A DNA stretch of 64,000 nt from Streptomyces gossypii (GCF_025165795.1 NZ_JAJAGO010000004.1:496001-560000), one strand, 5' to 3'. Shown: positions 27,453 to 37,696, counted from the stretch's first letter. The notes: generated by a model from the sequence alone, not told the origin. A program made the numbers and translations.

Positions 27453-29117
27453 TCAGCCGCGCGTGAGCTTCTTGTATGTCGCGCGGTGCGGACGGGCGGC
27501 GTCCGCGCCCAGCCGCTCGATCTTGTTCTTCTCGTAGGACTCGAAGTTGCCCTCGAACCAGAACCACTTGCTCTCGCCCTCGTACGCCAGGATGTGCGTG
27601 GCGATGCGGTCCAGGAACCAGCGGTCGTGGGAGACGACCACCGCGCAGCCCGGGAAGTCCAGCAGCGCGTTCTCCAGCGACGACAGGGTCTCGACATCGA
27701 GGTCGTTGGTCGGCTCGTCCAGGAGCAGCAGATTGCCGCCCTGCTTGAGGGTGAGCGCCAGGTTGAGACGGTTGCGCTCGCCGCCGGACAGCACACCCGC
27801 GGGCTTCTGCTGGTCGGGCCCCTTGAAGCCGAACGCGGAGACGTACGCGCGCGAAGGCATCTCGACCTGGCCGACGTTGATGTAGTCCAGCTCGTCCGAC
27901 ACCACAGCCCACAGGGTCTTCTTGGGGTCGATGTTGGCGCGGGACTGGTCGACGTAGGAGATCTTGACCGTGTCGCCGACCTTGATGGAGCCGGAGTCCG
28001 GGTCCTCGAAGCCCTGGAGCATCTTGAACAGCGTGGTCTTGCCCGCGCCGTTCGGACCGATCACGCCGACGATGCCGTTCCTCGGGAGCGTGAACGACAG
28101 GTCATCGATCAGCACCTTGTCGTCGAACGCCTTGCTGAGGTGCTCGACCTCCACGACCATGCTGCCCAGACGCGGGCCCGGCGGGATCTGGATCTCCTCG
28201 AAGTCCAGCTTCCGGGTCTTCTCCGCCTCGGCCGCCATCTCCTCGTAACGGGTCAGCCGCGCCTTGGACTTGGCCTGACGCCCCTTGGCGTTGGAGCGGA
28301 CCCACTCCAGCTCCTCCTTGAGGCGCTTCTGACGCTTGACGTCCTTCTGCCCCTCGACCTTGAGACGGGCCTGCTTCTTCTCGAGGTAGGTGGAGTAGTT
28401 GCCCTCGTAGGGGTGGGCACGGCCGCGGTCGAGTTCGAGGATCCACTCGGCGACGTTGTCCAGGAAGTACCTGTCGTGGGTGATGGCGACGACGGTGCCC
28501 GGGTACTTGGCGAGGTGCTGTTCGAGCCACTGCACGGACTCGGCGTCCAGGTGGTTGGTGGGCTCGTCCAGGAGCAGCAGGTCGGGCTGCTCCAGGAGCA
28601 GCTTGCACAGCGCGACGCGGCGCTTCTCACCGCCGGAGAGGTTGACGACGGGCCAGTCGCCGGGCGGGCAGCCGAGGGCGTCCATCGCCTGCTCGAGCTG
28701 GGCGTCCAGGTCCCACGCGTTCGCGTGGTCCAGATCCTCCTGGAGCTTGCCCATCTCCTCCATCAGGGCGTCTGTGTACTCGGTCGCCATTTCCTCGGCG
28801 ATCTCGTTGAACCGGTCGAGCTTGCCCTTGATCCCGGCGACACCGTCCTGGACGTTCTCCAGGACCGTCTTGCTCTCGTCCAGCGGGGGCTCCTGGAGCA
28901 GGATGCCGACGCTGTGCCCGGCGAGCAGGAAGGCGTCACCGTTGGACGGCTGCTCCAGCCCGGCCATGATCTTCAGCACCGTGGACTTGCCCGCGCCGTT
29001 CGGGCCCACGACGCCGATCTTCGCCCCCGGCAGGAAGTCCAGGGTGACATCGTCAAGGATGACCTTGTCGCCGTGCGCCTTGCGCGCTTTGCGCATGGTG
29101 TAGATGAACTCAGCCAA
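27453..29117 (-). CDS. ettA: ABC-F translational throttle protein EttA
   Basis: 554 residues, the standard EttA length. Two ABC modules are present with Walker A GPNGAGKST and GPNGAGKTT, signatures NLSGGEKRRVAL and VLSGGERNRLNL, and Walker B motifs LLLLDEPTNHLDAES and LLLLDEPTNDLDVE. Between them is the long Lys/Arg-rich P-site tRNA-interaction linker (KKQARLKVEGQKDVKRQKRL). There are no membrane segments. EttA binds the ribosomal E site and gates the first elongation step by ATP/ADP ratio. The start is the TTG at 29117 (MAEFIYTMRKARKAHG), matching the conserved N-terminus. Confidence 0.95.
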   Translation of the reverse strand: MAEFIYTMRKARKAHGDKVILDDVTLDFLPGAKIGVVGPNGAGKSTVLKIMAGLEQPSNGDAFLLAGHSVGILLQEPPLDESKTVLENVQDGVAGIKGKLDRFNEIAEEMATEYTDALMEEMGKLQEDLDHANAWDLDAQLEQAMDALGCPPGDWPVVNLSGGEKRRVALCKLLLEQPDLLLLDEPTNHLDAESVQWLEQHLAKYPGTVVAITHDRYFLDNVAEWILELDRGRAHPYEGNYSTYLEKKQARLKVEGQKDVKRQKRLKEELEWVRSNAKGRQAKSKARLTRYEEMAAEAEKTRKLDFEEIQIPPGPRLGSMVVEVEHLSKAFDDKVLIDDLSFTLPRNGIVGVIGPNGAGKTTLFKMLQGFEDPDSGSIKVGDTVKISYVDQSRANIDPKKTLWAVVSDELDYINVGQVEMPSRAYVSAFGFKGPDQQKPAGVLSGGERNRLNLALTLKQGGNLLLLDEPTNDLDVETLSSLENALLDFPGCAVVVSHDRWFLDRIATHILAYEGESKWFWFEGNFESYEKNKIERLGADAARPHRATYKKLTRG

Positions 29118-29292
29118 GAGAAACCGTCCGGCAGTCTGGTAGGTATCGATACGCGACCGCGCGCCGCGCGCCGCCGCTGTGCGGGCTCGCCGCGTACGGG
29201 CAGATGAACCCATCTTGCCGCACGCCAGCACGAACCCGGAAACGGGGCGGTCTGCGCCACGGGTCCCTCGGCACCGCGCAAGCGCCAGGGGC

Positions 29293-29317
29293 GCCTTCCG
29301 GGCCGGGCCCGGAAGGC
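29293..29317. terminator. Perfect hairpin downstream of the surface-protein gene
   Basis: Twelve-base arms GCCTTCCGGGCC (29293-29304) and GGCCCGGAAGGC (29306-29317) flank a single central base, so the real loop will be three to five bases. It sits between the surface-protein gene stop (29379) and the ettA start (29117), as expected for a terminator of the former. Confidence 0.7.
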
Positions 29318-29378
29318 ACTCCGCTTACCGCTCACCCTGTGACAACACAGCTCAGGTGCGAGCTGTTCCGGATGAGCC

Positions 29379-30875
29379 CTAACGATCCGCCTCCGGCGCG
29401 TCCGGCGCGTCGGAGGCGTCCGTTGCGTCGGAGGCGTCCGTTGCGTCGGGGGCGTCCGGCGCCGCCGCAGGCCTCCGCTTCCGCACGAACAGCATCGCCG
29501 CGCCGCCGACGACGACGAGGCCCGCGGCTATTCCCACGATCAACGGGGTGTTGCTGCCGCCCCCGGTCTCGGCCAGGCCGGGCGGGCTGCCACCGGTCGT
29601 GGCGGTGACGTCAGCGCCACCGTCACTGACGGTACCCGTGCCGGTCTGCGGAGTGAGCCCCTCGTCCTGACGCACCTCGCTCGCAGTCTCGCAGTCGAGC
29701 ACGCCGGAGAAGGTCTCCTCGAAGCCGTCCGACCCGGAAACCTTGATTCGGTACGACTGGCCCTCCCGGACGGGAACCGTCATTGTCCTGGTCTCACCGG
29801 GTGCTATCTCGTACTGCTCTCCGGCCAGGGTGAAGTCGAAGGCGTCGTCGCCCTTGTTCGTCGTGGTGACATCCACGCCGCCGGCGCGGCAGTTCTTCTC
29901 GGCGGTGACGGCGGGTATCGCACCCCCGTCGGCCCAGTTCACGCCGGCCCTCGTGGAGATGGTGGACTGGCTGGACCCGGCGAGTATCTGCGTCTGGCTG
30001 TTGGCGTGCTCGCCGGTGCCGGTGAAGGCCCTGCCGACCGGGACCGTGGTCGCGGTCTGCGCCGTGAGCGAGGCGGAGCCGGGGTCGATCCCCGCGGGCA
30101 CGTCGAAGTACAGCTTGGTGCCGTCCTTGGCCGAGGTCACCGGCTTGCCGTCGGCGCCGACGACCTTCACCCCCATGGAGAGAGCGTCCGGTGACGGAGC
30201 GACGATGACGCTCGGGGCGCTGGTGCGCACGGTGACCGGCCCGAGCCGGTCACCGGCCTTGCCGGAAACGGCGGGCGGACTGAGCGTCAGTGAGCCCTTC
30301 GGCTCCGCCTGGCCCTCGGCCGCCCGCTGGAGGTAGTCGGCGAGCTTCTCCGCGGCCCGGTCGGCGGCCTTCACCTTGGCGCCGTCCGAGAACCGCCAGA
30401 TCGCGACCTGGGTGCCCGCCGCGGCCGTGTTGCGGGAGAGCTGCCCGGCGCCGGAGAGCTCCGACAGCTTCGCGAGGTCATTCACCTGGGGGTAGGAGTG
30501 CCGCAGTATCCAGCGGATCTTCCCCGCGTCGGGGTTGTCATGCAGCGAGGAGGCGCTCCACGGCACCTCCTGGTAGAGGTCCCGCTCCTGCGCCGGGTTG
30601 TGGACGTCGACGCTGTAGCTCTGGAGGGTGCCGCCGTCCTCCACCGACATCTCGAAGAGGCCCGCACCGATTCTCACGTCCTCGCCGTCCTTGCGGACGG
30701 CGGCCTGATCGAAGTTCTTGAGGCCATTCAGCGTCGCGTCGGCACCGCCGTGCGGAGAGCCCAGATCATCGGCAGCCGCCGTCCCTGCTCCGGCGAGCAC
30801 ACCGGCCGCCAGGAGACCAGGAATCAGCAGCGTGCCAGCGAGACGGGAAAAGCCCCGTCCGCGTACAGAAGTCAT
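29379..30875 (-). CDS. Secreted TQXA/thioester-domain surface protein with LAxTG sorting signal
   Basis: 498 residues. A Sec signal peptide (LAGTLLIPGLLAAGVLAGAGTAAA) is followed by a TQXA/thioester-type domain, recognisable from IRWILRHSYPQVNDLAKL and the TQVAIW motif. Ig-like beta segments follow, then LAETG, a hydrophobic helix and RKRRP, which is the LAxTG sorting signal used by Streptomyces class E sortases. The tail after the anchor is a repeat of Asp-Ala-(Pro/Thr/Ser). The position where these domains carry the thioester cysteine reads SYSVD, a serine, and the only cysteines are two in the C-terminal region. GGAGGAG precedes the ATG at 30875. Confidence 0.85.
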   Translation of the reverse strand: MTSVRGRGFSRLAGTLLIPGLLAAGVLAGAGTAAADDLGSPHGGADATLNGLKNFDQAAVRKDGEDVRIGAGLFEMSVEDGGTLQSYSVDVHNPAQERDLYQEVPWSASSLHDNPDAGKIRWILRHSYPQVNDLAKLSELSGAGQLSRNTAAAGTQVAIWRFSDGAKVKAADRAAEKLADYLQRAAEGQAEPKGSLTLSPPAVSGKAGDRLGPVTVRTSAPSVIVAPSPDALSMGVKVVGADGKPVTSAKDGTKLYFDVPAGIDPGSASLTAQTATTVPVGRAFTGTGEHANSQTQILAGSSQSTISTRAGVNWADGGAIPAVTAEKNCRAGGVDVTTTNKGDDAFDFTLAGEQYEIAPGETRTMTVPVREGQSYRIKVSGSDGFEETFSGVLDCETASEVRQDEGLTPQTGTGTVSDGGADVTATTGGSPPGLAETGGGSNTPLIVGIAAGLVVVGGAAMLFVRKRRPAAAPDAPDATDASDATDASDAPDAPEADR

Positions 30876-31060
30876 GCTCTTCTCCTCCGGGCGAGACGAA
30901 CAGGCCGGTGGGGAGCCGTGAACCTCGCCGCACAGATCTTCTCAACCCCGTAAGTACCCGTCGGATCGTAAAGACCGAGCGCACCACAATCCCCATGAAT
31001 GCCGCCCGGCAAGCTTTCCGACTCGCAATCGTTATCGCGAAATCCGGCGGACCGGGAGGT

Positions 31061-31561
31061 TCATGACGGGGTGAGCAGATCCGGAACCTTGGCTTCCGGT
31101 GCCTCCGGTGCCTCCGGTGCTCCCCGCGCCTCCGTCGGCACTTCGGCCACCGGATGTCGCCTTCGCTCACCCGAGCCGTCCGGCGTCAGCCCCGGGGTGG
31201 CCCGGCTCACCCGCACGAACGCCGAGGTGCCACGGGAGAGGTCGTGTCCGATCGCGGAGGCCAGCAGATCCACCGAGGCGGATTCACGCCCCTCACGGCT
31301 GCCCTCGCGCACGCGCAACTGACCCTGGACGATCAGCGGTTCGCCGATCGTGACCGACGAGGAGAGGTTGGCGGCCAGTGAACGCCTCGCCCAGACGGTG
31401 TAGAAGCTGGAGTAGGAATCCGCCCAGCCGCCCCGCGCCCGGTCGAACCGGCGGACGGTGCTCGCCAACCGGAACCAGGCGAAGGGGAGCCCGGCATCCG
31501 TAGTCCGGAACTCGACCTGAGTCGCGGCGTTTCCCACGACCGTCACATGCGCCTCATACAT
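31061..31561 (-). CDS. ssbB: Single-stranded DNA-binding protein, SsbB-like paralogue
   Basis: 166 residues. The OB fold is clear: VTVVGNAATQVEFR, PFAWFRLASTVRRF, SFYTVWARRSLAAN and PLIVQGQLRVRE. The C-terminal part is short and Pro/Glu/Ala-rich and lacks the acidic DDDIPF tip that housekeeping SsbA uses to recruit partners. That and its place beside two dynamin genes fit Streptomyces SsbB, the paralogue needed for chromosome segregation during sporulation. The ATG at 31561 has GGGGGAGC upstream. Confidence 0.78.
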   Translation of the reverse strand: MYEAHVTVVGNAATQVEFRTTDAGLPFAWFRLASTVRRFDRARGGWADSYSSFYTVWARRSLAANLSSSVTIGEPLIVQGQLRVREGSREGRESASVDLLASAIGHDLSRGTSAFVRVSRATPGLTPDGSGERRRHPVAEVPTEARGAPEAPEAPEAKVPDLLTPS

Positions 31562-31684
31562 ACGAACCGCTCCCCCTGATGTCCTCCGTCTCGGTGGCAC
31601 CATCGTGCACGGATCGGGCGATCCCCGCTCAAGCATGTGGACTACCGGCCGGTTGTGGACAACTCCGTCACCCGACCGGGTAGT

Positions 31685-34153
31685 TCACACCTCCGCGTCC
31701 CCCGCCGCGATCACGAACTGCTCCCGCACTTCCCGGTAACGCAGCAGCTCCGCCGCCACCGGCTCCAGCACCCGCGAACGTCCGCAGCCGGAAGCCAGCC
31801 GCCGCAGTCGCCGCTCCTCCTCCTGCCCGTACGCTCTCGCGGGCCCCCGCGCCGCAGCCCGGCACCCCCAGGCGAGCATCGGCCCGCCGAGCGCACCTCC
31901 GAGCACCAGGGCGGCGGGCACCCACAGCGCTCCGTGATAAGCCCCAGCGGCGGCGCCCACCAGCCAGACCACGCCGAGCACCTGCAACGCGAGCAGCAGC
32001 CCCTGGCCCACCGTGGCGGCCGTCCACCACGGGGGGCGCGGCATCCGCGCCGGAGGCGGCGGCTCCCCGCCAAAAGGCACACCTCCGGCCGGTGCTGCTC
32101 CCGGCGCGCCCGGCACTCCCGTGGCGCCGGGCGTGTGCGCCCTGTCCGCCGCTCGCTGTCCCGCCGCTCTGCCCCGCGTCGCCACTCCCCTGGCAGCTCC
32201 CGACCGCGCCGCCTGCCTGCTGCGCGCCGCCTCGTCCACCACCTCGTCCAGAGCCTCCGGCAGCCCTTCCGCCCCGCGCCAGGCCGCGTCGCGCACCGTC
32301 TTCCGCCACGCCTCCGGCAGCCCCGTCACCGCGCGAGCCGCCAATTCCCGTACCGCCTGGGCCAGTACGGGCCTCGCCACACGCTGCGCGGCCAGCTGCG
32401 GAGGCTCGGCCGAAGCGACAGCGGAAGGGATGACGGAAGGGAGGGCGCCTCCGGACGCGGACGGAGCAGCAGGCCCGGAGGCGCCCCTCGTCCGTCCCTG
32501 ACGCCGCACGTCGTACCACCGCGCCAGCTGCGCCCACGGCGTCCCGCACGAGCGTTCCGCGTGCCGCAGCCAGGCCCGTTCCGCCGCCTGCCCGGCCGCC
32601 GCGGCGCCCACGGCGGAGGCGAGCCGCTCCTCGAAATCCTCCCTGGCGCGCTCGGTGAGCCCGGACCGCCTGGTCAGCTCCGGGTCCGCGTAGGCGGGCC
32701 GCAGCCGCTCGGCCGCTCCGTCCAGATCCGCCGCCAGACGGCGCGCCGGGGCTTCCCTCGCGGCGGCGAAGGCCCCCAGTTCCTCCCGTAGTTCGCCGAT
32801 CCCCTCGCCGGTGAGCGCCGAGGTCGACAGCACCCGCGCCCCGGGCTCACCGTGTTCGCCAAGGGCCATGCCGTCCTCGTCCAGCAGGCGCCGCAGATCG
32901 TCGAGTACGGCGTCGGCCGCGTCCCCCGGCAGCCGGTCGGTCTGGTTGAGCACGACGAAGGTCACCTCGGCGTATCCGGCGAGTGGCCGCAGGTAGCGCT
33001 CATGGAGCACGGCGTCGGCGTACTTCTCCGGATCGACCACCCACACCACCGCGTCGACGAGTCCCAGCAGCCGGTCCACCTGCTCCCGGTGGCCGTCGGC
33101 CAGGGAATCGTGGTCCGGCAGATCGACGAGCACCAGTCCGTGCAGCTCGGCGTCCCGTACGCGGCGGCGCACGACCGGAGCGATGCCCAGCCGGTCCAGC
33201 AGCCCGTCGGCGCCGCCCTCCCGCTCCGCCTCCCAGGTGCAGGCAACGGGCTGAGCGGTGGTCGGCCGCCGCGTCCCCACTTCGGAGAGCACACGTCCCG
33301 CCAGTGCGTTGAAGAGCGACGACTTGCCGCTGCCCGTCGCTCCCGCGATGGCGACGGTCGTGTAGGCGCGGGACAGCCGCCCGCGCGCTCCCGCCTCGTC
33401 CAGCACCCGCACGGGCTCCGCCAGGACTCTGCTCTCCAGGCGCGTACGGGACAGGCCGATCAGCTCGCGCAGCGCGCCCAACCGCCGGGTCAGCGTGCCG
33501 TCCCCGATCTCACCGGCCGGGGCGGCGGCGTCGGCCGCACGTGCGGGGGCGGCGTCGCGCCGAGCCTCGCCGGGCGTGGCCCCGCCCGTGCCGGCGGCCG
33601 ACTGCTCGGGAGGAGGCGCTCCCGCCGCCGGTCCTTCCGCACTGCCGCCCGGCCACTCACCCGCGTCGGCCTCCGTACCATCACGCGTCACCGGCCGCGG
33701 GTCTTCGCCCGCCTGCTCGCCGGGAGCGCGCCGCGCGATCAGGCCGTCGTCCCAGCCACGCTGCGCCGTGCCCGGGCGCCCGGCCGAAGCGGAGACGTCC
33801 GAAGGGCCGTCCGGGGCTGCGCCAGGCTCCGCGTCCGTGCTATCCTCCGCACCCTCGCCCCTTGTCCCGTCAAACGTCCGGGCGGCAGGCTCGGCGTCGT
33901 CCTCGGACAGTTCACCGATCCGCGCCTCCGCCGTGAACACCTGTGCGGACTGCCCGTCGGGGCCGGTCTGGCCGCACTCCGCCACGGGCCACTCCCCCAC
34001 GACCGTGTCCCCCCTGCCCGTGCCCGCCGTGACCACCTCCTCCATGACCACGCCCTCCACGACCGTGCCTTCCATGACCGTGCCCTCTGCCCCGGCCCCG
34101 GTCTCACCCGCCGGTCCACCCTCCTGGACACCCGCAGACGACACAGCCCTCAC
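31685..34153 (-). CDS. dynB: Dynamin-like GTPase with C-terminal membrane helices (DynB-like)
   Basis: 822 residues. A long acidic Gly/Glu/Ala-rich N-terminal region (about 1-215) with [13 protein letters not shown] repeats precedes a GTPase domain: P-loop [16 protein letters not shown], switch threonines in [11 protein letters not shown]3 LVDLPDHDS and G4 LNQTDRL. The helical second half contains two adjacent hydrophobic helices ([20 protein letters not shown] and [19 protein letters not shown]). Streptomyces DynB is the membrane-spanning member of the dynamin pair that stabilises FtsZ rings in sporulation septa. It starts with a GTG overlapping the dynA stop (GTGA). Confidence 0.78.
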   Translation of the reverse strand: MRAVSSAGVQEGGPAGETGAGAEGTVMEGTVVEGVVMEEVVTAGTGRGDTVVGEWPVAECGQTGPDGQSAQVFTAEARIGELSEDDAEPAARTFDGTRGEGAEDSTDAEPGAAPDGPSDVSASAGRPGTAQRGWDDGLIARRAPGEQAGEDPRPVTRDGTEADAGEWPGGSAEGPAAGAPPPEQSAAGTGGATPGEARRDAAPARAADAAAPAGEIGDGTLTRRLGALRELIGLSRTRLESRVLAEPVRVLDEAGARGRLSRAYTTVAIAGATGSGKSSLFNALAGRVLSEVGTRRPTTAQPVACTWEAEREGGADGLLDRLGIAPVVRRRVRDAELHGLVLVDLPDHDSLADGHREQVDRLLGLVDAVVWVVDPEKYADAVLHERYLRPLAGYAEVTFVVLNQTDRLPGDAADAVLDDLRRLLDEDGMALGEHGEPGARVLSTSALTGEGIGELREELGAFAAAREAPARRLAADLDGAAERLRPAYADPELTRRSGLTERAREDFEERLASAVGAAAAGQAAERAWLRHAERSCGTPWAQLARWYDVRRQGRTRGASGPAAPSASGGALPSVIPSAVASAEPPQLAAQRVARPVLAQAVRELAARAVTGLPEAWRKTVRDAAWRGAEGLPEALDEVVDEAARSRQAARSGAARGVATRGRAAGQRAADRAHTPGATGVPGAPGAAPAGGVPFGGEPPPPARMPRPPWWTAATVGQGLLLALQVLGVVWLVGAAAGAYHGALWVPAALVLGGALGGPMLAWGCRAAARGPARAYGQEEERRLRRLASGCGRSRVLEPVAAELLRYREVREQFVIAAGDAEV

Positions 34154-35967
34154 CTCTCCCTCTTGGCTCGCGCGCGCGGCGCCTGCCGCCGTGCCGCCTC
34201 GCTCCTGCGCACCAACGACAGCGCGGCGATCAGTTCGACCTGCGGATCCGTAGTGGCAGCGGCCGCGTCCAGCGGTTCCAGCCAGCGCTCCCGCTCACCG
34301 TTCAGCACCCGCTGCACACAGGTGCCGAGCAGCCGCTCGCCCTGCTCCCGCAGCTGATCCGCGCGCTCCTCCCCCAGCGAGCCGGACAGCGCCGCCGCCG
34401 CACCGCCTGAACGCCGCCCGCCCAGCAGCACCGTCGCCAGCAGCCCGGCGGTCTCCTCCGCGTCGACCGCCGAGCCGCGCTCGGCCGTACTCGCCTCCTC
34501 GGCGAGTTCATCGACACAGCGGCGCCAGCGGCGTACGAACACCCCGATCCGCCCCTTGCTGTCCTCGCCCGCCGCGCCCCCGGCCACTGGGGCCCTCACG
34601 CCGCTCGCCGCGCCGCCGCGCCCACCACGCGGTCCGCCACCGCGCCTGCCCTCCCGGACACCGCCGCCACCCGGCGCCCCCGGCTCCCTGCGCCACGCGG
34701 CGGCCACCCGCTCGTCCGCCGCCGCGACCGTGCCGACCAGCAGCGCCGTCAGTCCGTCCGCGAGCGCCTCCACCAGTTCGCCGCCGCTGCTGTCCAGCGG
34801 GAAGCCCCGCCAGTGCGCCGCCGCGTCGCCCGCGAGCAGCTCACCGTCCGCGATCCGCTGCTCGACCCGCCAGGAAGCCTCCCCGTAGGCCCCCGCGATG
34901 TGCTGAGCCAGCCGTACGGAGGTCGCGTGCTGGGCGGCCGCCGCGTTGGCCAGGGCCCCCACCCGCGAGCGCAGCGAGGCGAGCGCCCCCGCCGCCGTAC
35001 GGCCCGCGGCGACCACGCGCGCTGCCGGATCGTCGGCGCGGCGCGCCAGCCACTCGCGCAGCCCGGCCACAGCGGTCATGGGCAGCAGGCCGGACCCGCC
35101 GGCCGACTCGGGCAGCTCCGGGATGGTGAAGCGGGGTACGTCGCCGAGCCCCTCGCGCTCCAGCATCACGCCGTACTGGCGGGACACCTCGTCGGCGATC
35201 TGATGGGGCACCCGGTCGAGAACCGTCGCCAGCGTGACGTCGTACTCCTTGGCCGCGCGCAGCAGATGCCACGGCACCGCGTCTCCGTAGCGCGCCGAGG
35301 TGGTCACCAGGACCCAGATGTCGGCGGCGCAGAGCAACTGCGCGGCGAGATCACGATTATGGACGACGAGTGAGTCGATGTCGGGCGCGTCGAGCAGGGC
35401 GAGGCCCGCCGGGAGCGCGTCGTCCGTCTCGATGCGCAGGGCGGGCGGGGGCTCGTCCGCGCTCCGGGGGGCGCCGCCCGGCTCGCGCTCGGAGCCCTGG
35501 GCCGCCCCGCAGCCGTCATACGTCCCCGAGTGCTCGCCTGCGTGGTAGTCACCCCCGTGGTACTCACCCTCGTAGGCCGCGTCCTGGCGCGGCATCCACA
35601 CCCGGCCAAGGCCGGGCAGCACCCGCTCCCCGGCGAACCACGGCTCGTCGCCGGGATGACAGACGAGTACGGGTGTCCGTGTCGTCGGGCGCAGCACCCC
35701 CGCCTCACTCACCCGGCGGCCGATGAGCGAGTTGACGAGCGTCGACTTTCCGGCGCCGGTGGACCCGCCGATCACGGCGAGCAGCGGCGCCTCGGGGGCG
35801 CGCAGGCGGGGCATCAGATAGTCGTCGAGCTGGGCGAGCAGCTCCGCTCTGGAACGGCGCGCGCGCTCGGCGCCGGGGAGATCCAGCGGAAAGCGTGCGG
35901 CGGCGACACGCTCCCGCAGCGCGGTCAACGCGTCCAGCAGCTCCGGCTGTGCCTCCAAGATCGCCAC
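34150..35967 (-). CDS. dynA: Dynamin-like GTPase (DynA-like)
   Basis: About 605 residues. The GTPase domain starts near residue 50 with P-loop [17 protein letters not shown], followed by [15 protein letters not shown]3 LLDAPDIDS and the VLDRVP loop. No membrane helix is visible, so membrane contact would be peripheral. In Streptomyces, DynA and DynB act together at sporulation septa. The start is uncertain: GTG 35967 ([14 protein letters not shown]) fits my memory of homologue N-termini, while a GTG at 36012 would add 15 residues. The gene is the first of dynA-dynB with overlap. Confidence 0.78.
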   Translation of the reverse strand: MAILEAQPELLDALTALRERVAAARFPLDLPGAERARRSRAELLAQLDDYLMPRLRAPEAPLLAVIGGSTGAGKSTLVNSLIGRRVSEAGVLRPTTRTPVLVCHPGDEPWFAGERVLPGLGRVWMPRQDAAYEGEYHGGDYHAGEHSGTYDGCGAAQGSEREPGGAPRSADEPPPALRIETDDALPAGLALLDAPDIDSLVVHNRDLAAQLLCAADIWVLVTTSARYGDAVPWHLLRAAKEYDVTLATVLDRVPHQIADEVSRQYGVMLEREGLGDVPRFTIPELPESAGGSGLLPMTAVAGLREWLARRADDPAARVVAAGRTAAGALASLRSRVGALANAAAAQHATSVRLAQHIAGAYGEASWRVEQRIADGELLAGDAAAHWRGFPLDSSGGELVEALADGLTALLVGTVAAADERVAAAWRREPGAPGGGGVREGRRGGGPRGGRGGAASGVRAPVAGGAAGEDSKGRIGVFVRRWRRCVDELAEEASTAERGSAVDAEETAGLLATVLLGGRRSGGAAAALSGSLGEERADQLREQGERLLGTCVQRVLNGERERWLEPLDAAAATTDPQVELIAALSLVRRSEAARRQAPRARAKRER

Positions 35968-36298
35968 ACGCGAAGAATGCCCAATTTTGCAGCCTTTTTG
36001 AAGCGCATCCACACGTCATTCCGTGAAATTGCCGCGCATTCGTCCACCGATAGCCGCATTGGCCCCATCTGGCCCACACCTCGGCCACACATCACCCATA
36101 ACGACTGCGCAACACCCCACCGACGCGGGCCGAAAAAAGCTGCGGATCGAGCGGCAGCCTGCGAGTATCGGAGCGCTTCACGGAACCTCCACAACCTGTC
36201 GCGGTGGTGAAGCAACCTGGCTGACACGCCTCGGCCCCTATCCTTGACCTCGCCGTGGTCAACACGGGGGCACGCCCGCCCGACCGCGACCGATACCG
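35968..36298. other. Intergenic region between dynA and tRNA-Arg
   Basis: About 330 bases. The left part, upstream of dynA, is locally AT-richer (ttttgcagcctttttgaagc at 35983) and probably carries the dynAB promoter. The right part precedes the tRNA. A TTGACC at 36244 resembles a -35 box but I see no matching -10. No credible gene; short open frames cross it on both strands without domain character. Confidence 0.5.
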
Positions 36299-36371
36299 GC
36301 CCCCGTAGCTCAGTGGATAGAGCAGGTGCCTTCTAAGCACTTGGCCGCAGGTTCGAGTCCTGCCGGGGGCA
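36299..36371 (+). tRNA. tRNA-Arg (anticodon UCU)
   Basis: 73 bases fold as a full cloverleaf. The acceptor stem is GCCCCCG/CGGGGGC with discriminator A. The D arm is GCTC/GAGC. The anticodon arm is GGTGC/GCACT with loop CTTCTAA, so the anticodon is TCT, reading AGA/AGG. The T arm is GCAGG/CCTGC around TTCGAGT. CCA is not encoded. It is followed 112 bases later by a tyrosine-integrase remnant, so its 3' end is a likely attachment site. Confidence 0.96.
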
Positions 36372-36483
36372 CAAACACCGTCTCACCTGGCACTATGCCG
36401 GTGAGGCGCCGCGTCGCTCTTCATGCACAGCGCTAATTGGCCAAGTGTTTTCGCGTTCCGCCGTTCGAGCGTAGCGTCCCGTC

Positions 36484-36717
36484 ATGGCATACGACCTGCT
36501 CCCCTTGGTGAAGTCCTGGCGCCGCTCCCTGAAGGCCCGCAAGCTCTCCGAGGCCACGATCCGGGTCTACGAGCGCTCCGGAAATGGGTTCGCCGACTAC
36601 CTCCGCCACTACGCCCCGCCCGCCGACGACCCCGATGCTCGGCCAACAACGGCGGCTACGCGCTTCCGGTCAGTCACAGGGGCCAGGAGGCCGGTCGTGG
36701 AGGAACTCGAAGGCTGA
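36484..36717 (+). pseudogene. Tyrosine recombinase (integrase) N-terminal remnant
   Basis: A 77-codon frame beginning MAYDLLPLVKSWRRSLKARK, followed by LSEATIRVYERSGNGFADYL, which matches the SAM-like core-binding (N-terminal) domain of phage-type integrases. After about residue 45 the sequence loses family character and stops; no catalytic R-H-R-Y domain follows in any frame. It lies immediately downstream of tRNA-Arg and in the same direction, the place where island integrases sit. I read it as the decayed integrase of the element that used this tRNA. Confidence 0.75.
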
Positions 36718-36730
36718 AACGGAAGTTCAT

Positions 36731-37696
36731 TTACTCGACCTCTTCCTCACTGGGGGCCTGCGGCAGCGGGCTCCTGTCGGACTGCTGTACGGCTGCGGCC
36801 AGCAGCTCGATCTGGTCGTCATCGAAGAGTCCGAACGGGATTCCCAGAGCGCACACGATGTGATCGACACCGAGCTGTTCCCACGTGGCGAGTCGGGCGC
36901 GTATCTGTTCAGGGGTGCCGATCAGGCCCCGGCGGCGCCAGTGCTCGAAGCTGATGGTGTCGAGGTGTCCTGCGGGTACCCACCGGCGCAGGCGGAGCCA
37001 GCGGCGTCGCAGGTCCTCCTCATCGGCGCCCAGGACGGTGGTCAGCCCCACCGAAGAACGCGGCGGCAGGCCACCTGGGGTGCGGTGGCGTTCTGCGGTG
37101 GCGAGGAGGGTCTTGTGGCGCTGGGAGAAGGTTTCGGGAGTGGGGTCCCAGGCCATATTCCAGCCGTCGGCCACCCGTGCGGTGAGTGCGAGGATGCCCG
37201 ATCGCTTACCGCCGATCCAGAGGGGCGGGGCAGAGGGGCCCAGTCGGGTGCGCAGGGTACTGGCGGCTTCTTCTACGGCGGCGAGGCGTGCGGCGGCGGG
37301 CGGGAAGGGGCGCTTGGCGTCGGCGAACTCGGTGGCGTGCCATCCGGCGCCGAGCCCCACGTCGAGGCGCGGGCCGGCCACGTCGCTGACTGTGGCGACC
37401 TGATGGGCCAGGAGCGCTGGTACACGCAGGGGCACGGGGGTGACCAAGGACCCGAGCCGGATGGTGTGGGTGCTGGCGGCGAGTGCGGCGAGAAGGGCCC
37501 AGCAGTCGGGAGTGTGCCGTCGTCGTCCGTCGCCGGGATCGAGCCACAGGTGGTCGGAGACCCACAGTTGGTGGAATCCGGCTGCTTCGGCACGCTGTGC
37601 GTAGGCGAGTGCTGCGCGTGTGCGGGCGGGACCGGTGATGCTGGGGTCGGGGAAGAAGCCGTCGTAGTGTGGAAGGGCCAGGCCGAGTGTGATCAC
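36731..37696 (-). CDS. LLM-class F420- or FMN-dependent oxidoreductase
   Basis: 321 residues. It shows the luciferase-like monooxygenase pattern: ITLGLALPHYDGFF, AEAAGFHQLWVSDHLWL, IRLGSLVTPVPLRVPALLAH, DVGLGAGWHATEF and PLWIGGKRSGILALTARVADGWN. Such enzymes act on small molecules in the cytosol with reduced F420 or FMN; the substrate is unknown. It is the last gene of the six-gene operon starting at 43354, and its GTG overlaps the preceding stop (GTGA), so it is translationally coupled to the APH-fold kinase. Confidence 0.88.
   Translation of the reverse strand: MITLGLALPHYDGFFPDPSITGPARTRAALAYAQRAEAAGFHQLWVSDHLWLDPGDGRRRHTPDCWALLAALAASTHTIRLGSLVTPVPLRVPALLAHQVATVSDVAGPRLDVGLGAGWHATEFADAKRPFPPAAARLAAVEEAASTLRTRLGPSAPPLWIGGKRSGILALTARVADGWNMAWDPTPETFSQRHKTLLATAERHRTPGGLPPRSSVGLTTVLGADEEDLRRRWLRLRRWVPAGHLDTISFEHWRRRGLIGTPEQIRARLATWEQLGVDHIVCALGIPFGLFDDDQIELLAAAVQQSDRSPLPQAPSEEEVE

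Noticed and set aside
36239..36270. A TTGACC box as promoter of tRNA-Arg
   Set aside because: No acceptable -10 hexamer at 16-19 bases; spacing to other AT-rich hexamers is wrong.
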